Positions 57,323 to 64,000 of a stretch of 64,000 nucleotides of DNA are shown here, piece by piece. Both the position numbers and the translations under genes were made by a program. Position 1 is the first letter of the stretch; each line of letters begins with the position of its first letter. The DNA is from Cylindrodendrum hubeiense. Lineage: Eukaryota; Ascomycota; Sordariomycetes; Hypocreales; Nectriaceae. The stretch lies in NCBI GenBank assembly GCA_014621425.1, contig JAANBB010000133.1, positions 26,306 through 90,305 of the forward strand. Direction: 5' to 3'. The notes under the pieces were generated by a model. That model did not search any database. It worked only from the letters and a program-made list of their open reading frames with translations, and was not told where the DNA came from.

Positions 57323-58760
57323 GGTGTCAGTGCTCGGGACAGTGTTACAGGGTGATTGGAAGTGGAGAGAATTGATGCAGCAATTCCGAAAAGCCTGATG
57401 GGGAAAGGGTAGAGTGATGAGGTGGTGATGGGATGGGTAGGCGGTAGTTGGTCACCAAGATGATCGTCAAGTCACGGGCAGGCAGGCATGGGAAAGTTTT
57501 GTCCTGAAGGCCGGTTTGCTGACATAATGACTTTCGCGCCTTGACCACCATGCCCTTGTCCGTGTTCATTGCGAAACGAGTTGCTCCTCGAGTCCACCAT
57601 TGTTTCGACTTGTGTTAGAGAGGAATCAAAGGATGAATGCGAATTAAGAATTAGGCAAGATAATTATGGTGTTGGTAATTACTCCTTGTTTGAATCTGCG
57701 GGCAGGGATCTGCGACGCTCATTGGAACCCGCCAATTGCTTGCTTGAACCGATCATGTCCATTTTCAAAGTTCCTGCGCCAAGTCATGCTTAACCTCCCT
57801 CAGTCCGCACTGGGCAGTGGACATACAATCTAGTGGCAGACAAGGTTGTGCAGCGTCAATGAGTGACTCGGCAGTTGCAAGGGCTCCTAGATTCCTTTGA
57901 TTGCCGATTGTTGAAAGGCGAACCTCTTCCCGTCGGGCTCCGGCGTAGCAACGGACTCCGGGGCTATTGCTTGTCGGAGCGCTCGGGAACAGCGGGATGA
58001 CGGGGTGGGGCACGGGTTGAACGGATGAGGTCACTGTTTTCTACTATCCACTTCGACAGCATCTGCCTCGGAGCCTCTACCTCGCAGGTCTTGTCAGCCA
58101 TCACCACCCCGTCAGCATTTCCGCGCAGGTACACTGTGCTGTAATACACTGTGAAAGCTGGCGCGACATGCTGGACCCTCGGAAGCAATTTCTCTAAACA
58201 GCCATAGACTTTCGCGGTAGTCCTGGGAGATAGAGGCATGGATTGAGTATGATGACGATATTATGATATTGAACAATATTCGCAGATAAGGCTGCTATCC
58301 GAGTTCCGGGCTGCCCGGTTCTTAAATTGGGTACAAGGTCCGAGGCTTGAGGCATGAAGTCCCTGGCCCAATAAAGTGGTGCTGGCCCAGGAGCCAAGGC
58401 ACACGGCATCCTCGGCGACTGGATCATTGCTGAATACTCCGTGGACTTTAGGTGCCTAGGGCTGACCACATGCTCCAACGCCTGCCGTTCCGCCCGGACC
58501 GAGCCAGGTCAGTGATGTAAGAGGACCAGGACATTAATTACTTCAACGCCCTCGTCTCCTCTGCCGGCTGCCGTCTCCATCAAGACCCTGCCGCACTTTG
58601 TTCCGCTATTACCTTATTTCAAACCCCGCCAAATAAGCATATCGGTAGTTTCTTCAGTTTTGTTCATCTTCCATCACTGTGACTGAGGCGATCGCGCCCT
58701 TCAATTGGGAGCCGACCTATCCTGTTGGCAACCATATAGTTCTTCCACCACCACACGTCA
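57323..58760. promoter_or_regulatory. Divergent intergenic region between the SR and sterol acyltransferase genes
   Basis: 1.4 kb with both promoters. A minus-strand frame 58239-57964 (91 codons, true ATG, MPLSPRTTAKVYGCLEKL start) has no recognisable domain and is kept only as a weak candidate. Nothing else seen. Confidence 0.45.
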
Positions 58761-61063
58761 ATGGCTTCTTCTCGCAGCTCCGGGATTGCCCCGCTTTCCG
58801 GTTCTGGCGGTTCTGGTTCCGGGCCTGCCGCGCCGGCGGCCCGTCATTCGGGGCCCAGGTCTCTTGCGGACGCCTTGCACGCCGCTGGAATGAGTCTTGA
58901 CGGTCCGAGAGCAGGCTCCGAGACGCCCAGCGAAGAAGACTATGATGAAAATGTGCGCCCGAAGCTTGGGGAGCCTCAAGTTCTGCGGCGTCGTCCCGGC
59001 CACTTTACCAACCCTCTGGCACCAGCCAAGGAATCAGCTGCGCTCACCAATGATTTCACTGCGAAAACTTCGTTCCGAATCGTCCGTCGCGACTCGGGTG
59101 TTCACATTGTCCCGGATGAAGACAAGAGTTTGCAGCAACTCCTTCAGGCCAGCTCCCAACGGGCACGAGATCCTTCACCTCGCCGCCCAGGCAAGTTCAC
59201 CGACCTTGTCTTTACTCGACAGTTCTCGGCGTTTGATCGGCAAAACACATCATCTGTGAACAGCCCATTTCATGGGTTCTATACTTTATTCTGGCTTGCG
59301 GTCGCACTGTTTGTCTTCAAGATCTCAGCCAACAATTGGAGGGTGTATGGAAACCCCTTTGGGACAAGCGACATTATGAAAACCATGTTTCGGCGTGACG
59401 GTGCGTGCATCCAGCCCTGTTAACATACAGGCGCTTTCTAACTGATTTCTAGTGATTGTCCTGCTATTGTCGGATGGTATCATGTGTGGTCTTACTGGAT
59501 TTAGCTGGCTGATTCAAAAACTCGTCTTTAAAGGTTATCTTGATTGGGATCGAGCCGGATGGGTTGTCCAGCATGTAAGAAGTCACAAACTGAATCACTC
59601 TGGAAGCAATCTAACGTGGTCTGTACAGATATTGCAGACTATTTTCATTGTTGCCGTGGTAGGCCTAACCCTCTGGCGAGACTGGCCATGGACTCATACA
59701 GTCTTCTTCGTCCTCCACGGGATAGTCATGCTCATGAAACAACATTCTTACGCCTTCTATAACGGCCATCTCTCAACAGTTTACAACAAACGGGCCGCGT
59801 TATTGACTAAACTTAAGCAACTCGACCTTGTACTTCCAGCAACCGGGCCCTCGCAGACCGACCCTCCCGTGTCTGATATCTCTACACAACACCTCGAGAT
59901 CCCTCCATCGGCTGAGCAACGTCGACGGTCTATTTCTCAGCTTCCAAATGACGAGGACAGTGATGTGGACAAAATCTCCCGCGCGATTGCTTCAGGACAA
60001 CCATTGGATGATCAACAGATCGGTCTCTTTGAGCGAATAATGAAATGGGAGGTCGATGCTCTGACGGATGAGTTGAAAGGCACTTCCAATCACCCATCTC
60101 GGGCGTACCCGAACAATCTCACATTTTTAAACCACTACAAATGGATTCCTCTCCCGACTCTCGTGTATGAGTTGGAGTATCCCCAGTCCGACTCCATTAG
60201 CTGGTCGTATGTTGCCGAGAAGCTCGCCGCTATGGTTGGAGTTCTCTTCGTTATGATTCAGGTATCACAGTATTCAATCTGTGAGTTTCGCACCCAGGTT
60301 CCAATTCCACCCAAATACATGCTTACAGGATGTTGCAGACCCAGTCGTCATGGAGACGCTGGAGATGAAACATGCGGGCGTTCCCCTTGCCGCTCGATTT
60401 CAACAGTTTCCTTGGCTTCTTAGCGAGCTAATTTTCCCATTTATGATGGAGTATTTGGTGAGTGCCACCGTGCCGTTGATATGAGGAGGGACTTACCAAT
60501 CTCAGCTTGTCTGGTATCTCATCTGGGAGACAATCCTTAATATACTAGCAGAGCTTACCTACTTTGCCGATCGAAGCTTCTACGATGCCTGGTGGAATAG
60601 TGGTAAGATGACCATTCGTAGTGGACCCTTTGCAAGGCTGATAACCAGATGATAGTCTCCTGGGACCAGTTTGCCCGCGACTGGAACCGACCTGTCCACA
60701 TATTTCTCCTGAGGCACGTGTATCACAGCTCTATCTCATCCATGAAAGTCAACAAACACACCGCCACTCTTATAACATTCTTCCTCTCAGCATGTGTGCA
60801 TGAGCTGGTAATGTGGTGTTTGTTTAAGAAGCTCAGAGGTTACCTCCTGGTTCTCCAGATGTGTCAGCTACCAGTATGTTATAAGCCCCCTTGCTTCTTA
60901 TCGACCCCTTTTGAGAGTAGAGGTACTGATAATACGGTATTAGCTGGTTAGACTTAGTCGCACCAAGTGGCTTAGGGGGCAGAAAACATTGGGAAACCTC
61001 ATATTCTGGCTAGGCATCTTCACGGGACCGAGTCTACTCTGTAGCCTCTACCTGATTCTTTAG
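58761..61063 (+). CDS. Sterol O-acyltransferase (Are1/Are2, MBOAT family)
   Basis: Exons 58761-59400, 59453-59574, 59629-60280, 60339-60457, 60506-60602, 60656-60873 and 60944-61063 encode 655 residues. A Ser/Gly/Pro-rich cytosolic N-terminus of about 190 residues precedes multiple membrane helices. Signature: FYDAWWN (536-542), the SOAT form of FYxDWWN, then SWDQFARDWNRPVH, and the catalytic His592 in SACVHELVM. The end, GIFTGPSLLCSLYLIL, is usual for the family. The enzyme esterifies ergosterol with fatty acyl-CoA in the ER for lipid-droplet storage. The second intron (59575-59628) is 54 nt with no stop in frame, so retention would add 18 residues. Confidence 0.93.
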
Positions 61064-61541
61064 GGGGGAGGGGCCGAGATGGGCTCTAAACTAGACAGCT
61101 TCTGGGGTACGAAGAGTACGGTTGACCAGATGCAGAACATAGATTACGTTATAGCAATACATTACTATGCCTCATTCATATAAGATATAAAATGCTAACC
61201 TCGTCCCTATCAATAAAGCATACTTCAATGTTTATTGTATTTACTCCGTTCTATTTTAAACGTGTGCCACATTATTTCCCTATTTACGGCTCAGACTCAC
61301 ATACACGCACAAAACTGGGTGAGGTGCAGTATGTAGGGTGGTACTTCTGTACATACTTAAAGTGTTTGATGCGTGCGAACAGCAATACTCGTACGAGATA
61401 TGATTTCACTCCGTTGGCTCCAGTTAACAAATACGCAAAGTTGCACACGACTGACTATAAGCTGACTTTTTATTCACGTCTGGCAAACATAGCACCCCAA
61501 AACCATACAGCCAAACCCCCCAAAATGAATCAGAGCTAAAT
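61064..61541. other. Intergenic, convergent 3' flanks
   Basis: About 480 bp, AT-rich, between the sterol acyltransferase and fimbrin 3' ends. A plus-strand frame of 115 codons (61192-61539) overlaps the fimbrin end and matches no family. Confidence 0.5.
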
Positions 61542-63721
61542 CTACATCTTCTCATGTGTTGCCATGAGGGAACCTGGCGAATGAGGTTAGAATGGTGTTG
61601 CATGAATGCAGATGGAATGAATTCTTGGGGAGATAGAGTGTTCTTACCAATGAAGGTTGTGACGAGGCGACTGCGAACTTGGCAGATATCCTCAGGCACC
61701 AGCCAGATCGTAGCACCGAGCTTTCGGGCAATGCTAATGCTCAGTTTGGCATTCATGTAGGCATCCTCGTCGGTTTGACCAGATGTCACGAGGTCATAGT
61801 CGACGTAACTGCTCTTCATGCCGTTCAAAACATCGAGGAGGAAGATACCTGAGCCAATGGAAGGGTCCTTGAATGACCGAATTGCAGAGTTCCTACCACC
61901 CTTTTTAGACATGTCGTTGGCCCACCTGACCATTTCGGAGTCGGTGATTTCTCGCTTGCCGAGCTTCTGGGCTAGCGAAGACAGGGTCACAGTAATGTCC
62001 TTACGCATAAGCTGCCAGACCAACCCGAGCGTGAGGGTTCTTTGCCCGTCAGTGATATCAGCGCCTTGAATACCAACAAGCGAGAACCCAATTTGCTTGC
62101 CCAGCTCAATGACGTAGTTGGTGTTCTCAACAGCTTTGAACCTTGAGATCTCTCCTCCGTGTGCCGGTCGCTTGTTGACGTGGCGCAAGTTGACAGACCC
62201 CGGAATAACCTTCTCATACGCCTGGAGAAGGACGCTGCCGTCCCGTAAATCATCGAAAAATGACACAACAGCAGGCTGAACGTCCAAGCTGTTGAGCCAA
62301 AGCGTGAAAACTCTTGCCTCACGTTCACCTTCGGCATCGAAGTCCTCTACCTCGAGCTTCTCCTCCTCAGTGATGGGATCGAGAGCGGGGTGGTTGTTGA
62401 ACAGATTGGCGACAAAGGCTAGGTTGAGTTTGGGGTTTCCGGCGACGAGAGACTTGGGGCTCAAGAACTTGCGGCATCCAAGCTTGTCGGCCTCCTGAAG
62501 AACGCCTTCTGCCCGCTCTAGAAGGTCTCGTATTTGCAGGGGGGCGCGGGTGCATCCATACTCAGGACCAATCTGTGACATCAACACAGCGTAGTTCTCT
62601 CCGTCCTTGACATCGGTGGAGAAGTTGGTAACTCTGCGCTAGGGTGTCAGTCATAGCTACGGTGAGGGCGGAGTGAGCGTACCTTCGGGGCCAGTTAGCT
62701 GCCTTGAGGTGGTAGTTGACCCATCGGAGCAGGATCTGCTCCGGGGGCAACCGCAGGAACTGTTCAAGGGTTTCATCCTCGTCTAGCAATCGATAGAGCT
62801 CGGGGTGGAGCTTGATGTCAATCTTGCCCAAGAGGCCGCGACGGATAACCTGCCAAATGAGGCCCAGAATGAGATGTTCTCTGACTTCGATGATGTCTCC
62901 AGCGCCAATGTTGACGACAGAGCAACCAATTCCCTTTGCGGATTCGATGACAATGTTGTTGTTCTCGCTCATCTGGAATGCGTTGAGATTTTTGGTCTTC
63001 TTGCCAGGCAAGTTAAGTACTCGCTCATCGATCGTGTCGGGGACGCTGTCGTTGATGAGCTTTGCCAACACCAGACCATCCTTGCACTCGTCAAACATCT
63101 CAAAAGTATCGGTAGGGAAAGGCAGGCGGCTCGCAATGTCGGCGTCGCCGGCCAAGACGGCATTGATGTGGCGAGTGAACTCGGTTCGCTCATCCTCGTT
63201 GATAGTGTGGGTGATGTTGGCGTTCGAGCCCTGAACGTGGATCTTGCCGCTCACACTGCCTTTGGAGGCATGGCCGCCGGTGCGCTGAGAGACGACGCCA
63301 CCGCCAGCCGAAGGTGTCGGACCTGTGGACATGCGTTTCTGGGCAGGAGAGGAATCGCGGAGCTTGGAAATGAGCTAGGGGAGAGTTAGTCGGTGGCGGT
63401 GATGGATAGGGAAGCTGAAGGGCAGGCTTACGCCGACATAATCCTCGAGCTCAACACGCCGTGAGGAATCGAGCTCGACCTCCTTGAGGGCTTGACGGAC
63501 GACGTCATAGGGCTGGTTCTCGCTCTGCTGAGTGGCCTTAATGGCCGTCGCCTCGTCGAGGTAACCCTTGTCATCGACGTCTAATCGCTGGAAAGCATCG
63601 GACAGAGAGAAGATCTCGTTTTGGGGAAACTGAGGAAACTTCCTGCAAATGCGCTTGGAGTCAGCAGACGACGCTCGGGAGAGACTGGGGCGACCGACCT
63701 CTGAAGCTTAAGGACATTCAT
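61542..63721 (-). CDS. sac6: Fimbrin (Sac6-type actin-bundling protein)
   Basis: Exons 63721-63699, 63642-63432, 63374-62683, 62633-61648 and 61573-61542 encode 647 residues. The N-terminal 80 residues hold degenerate EF-hands (LDVDDKGYLDEAT keeps some acidic ligands). Four calponin-homology domains follow in two tandem actin-binding pairs, from about residue 140 to the end; landmarks are LVLAKLINDSVPDTIDER (CH1), LLRWVNYHLK (CH2), RVFTLWLNSLDV (CH3) and EMVRWANDMSKK (CH4). The protein ends GSLMATHEKM. Fimbrin bundles F-actin in endocytic patches and the subapical collar of hyphae. The last coding exon has only ten codons plus the stop and is split by a GTAAGA donor. The first exon is 23 nt. 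Confidence 0.94.
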
Positions 63722-64000
63722 AGTGGGGAGAAGTGCGCGGAGTCGCGGCGAGGAGGCGCGGCGATGGTAGCTCAAGTGTGAGAGCAGAGGCAGCTCGACG
63801 GGGGAGCGGCAGATAAATAGGAGGTAAACAGCGAGCAAAGGGCGGGCGCTGCGAGAAGGCCCCGGGGGATCGTCGAGCCGGTGCCTGGGACGACAATGAG
63901 GGCGATGATGCGAGAATTGGGCACCTGCAACCTCTGGCCACCTCGGGGAAAGGAGAGAGGTCTAGGTACCTGGCAGGCGGTGGGTAGGTTGGCACCTGGG
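63722..64000. promoter_or_regulatory. Fimbrin upstream region
   Basis: On the fimbrin strand this is CT- and CG-rich leader-like sequence. A TAGGTACCT element occurs at 63963-63971. The promoter probably continues past the window. Confidence 0.45.

Noticed and set aside
56798..57355. 185-codon plus-strand Arg/Gly-rich frame
   Set aside because: Produced by the simple repeats in the SR intron 1 read on the opposite strand.
57964..58239. 91-codon minus-strand frame with a true ATG
   Set aside because: No family similarity, signal peptide or splice context; noted only in the intergenic entry.

Overview
This window is nuclear DNA of a filamentous ascomycete (Pezizomycotina, most likely a Sordariomycete). 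Genes lie on both strands with no operons. Almost all carry short introns (about 50-150 nt) with GTRNGT-type donors, CTRAC/CTAAC-like branch points and YAG acceptors. Products include fungus-specific families such as Som1, a CFEM protein and an Are2-type sterol acyltransferase. Species cannot be read from the sequence alone. Exon structures were worked out by eye from splice signals, frame continuity and family similarity; every multi-exon model was checked to keep phase across its junctions.

Layout. 1-425: 3' end of an HAD-IIA (HDHD5/CECR5-like) hydrolase. 1604-6012: an XRCC2-like RecA-fold protein facing som1 (only 34 bp between start codons), then cox9 and mitochondrial uL22m in a second divergent pair. 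6542-7678: a CFEM membrane protein, followed by a 5.7-kb gene-poor stretch. 13340-31372: prp24, a DHX29-type helicase and the giant gcn1 (the last two divergent). 32089-35841: ribosomal eL19 and mitochondrial serine hydroxymethyltransferase. 36254-39046: a single-exon three-domain fusion (isochorismatase fold, AlkB-like dioxygenase, GST-like). 41478-49146: taf8, cpc-2/RACK1 with a U24-like snoRNA in its fourth intron, ost3, and an unidentified coiled-coil AT-hook protein. 49771-54387: mrm2, ribosomal eL18 and a mitochondrial carrier. 56111-63721: an SR protein, a sterol O-acyltransferase and fimbrin.

Functional themes. The genes are mainly housekeeping. Translation and its control: eL18, eL19, uL22m, Gcn1, RACK1, DHX29-like, and the rRNA modifiers Mrm2 and U24. 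Mitochondrial biogenesis: Som1, Cox9, uL22m, Mrm2, SHMT and a carrier. RNA splicing: Prp24 and an SR protein. There is no mobile element, CRISPR array, secondary-metabolite cluster or convincing tRNA/rRNA gene.

Most worth a second look: the snoRNA in the cpc-2 intron; a +1 frame break at a C8 run in gcn1 (probably a homopolymer error, but testable); the isochorismatase-AlkB-GST fusion with its nucleophile position changed to Gly; the XRCC2-like protein with a degenerate Walker A; start codons split or closely followed by introns in eL19 and eL18, with a perfect hairpin in the eL18 intron; and an SR-protein first intron that stays open in frame for about 360 nt.
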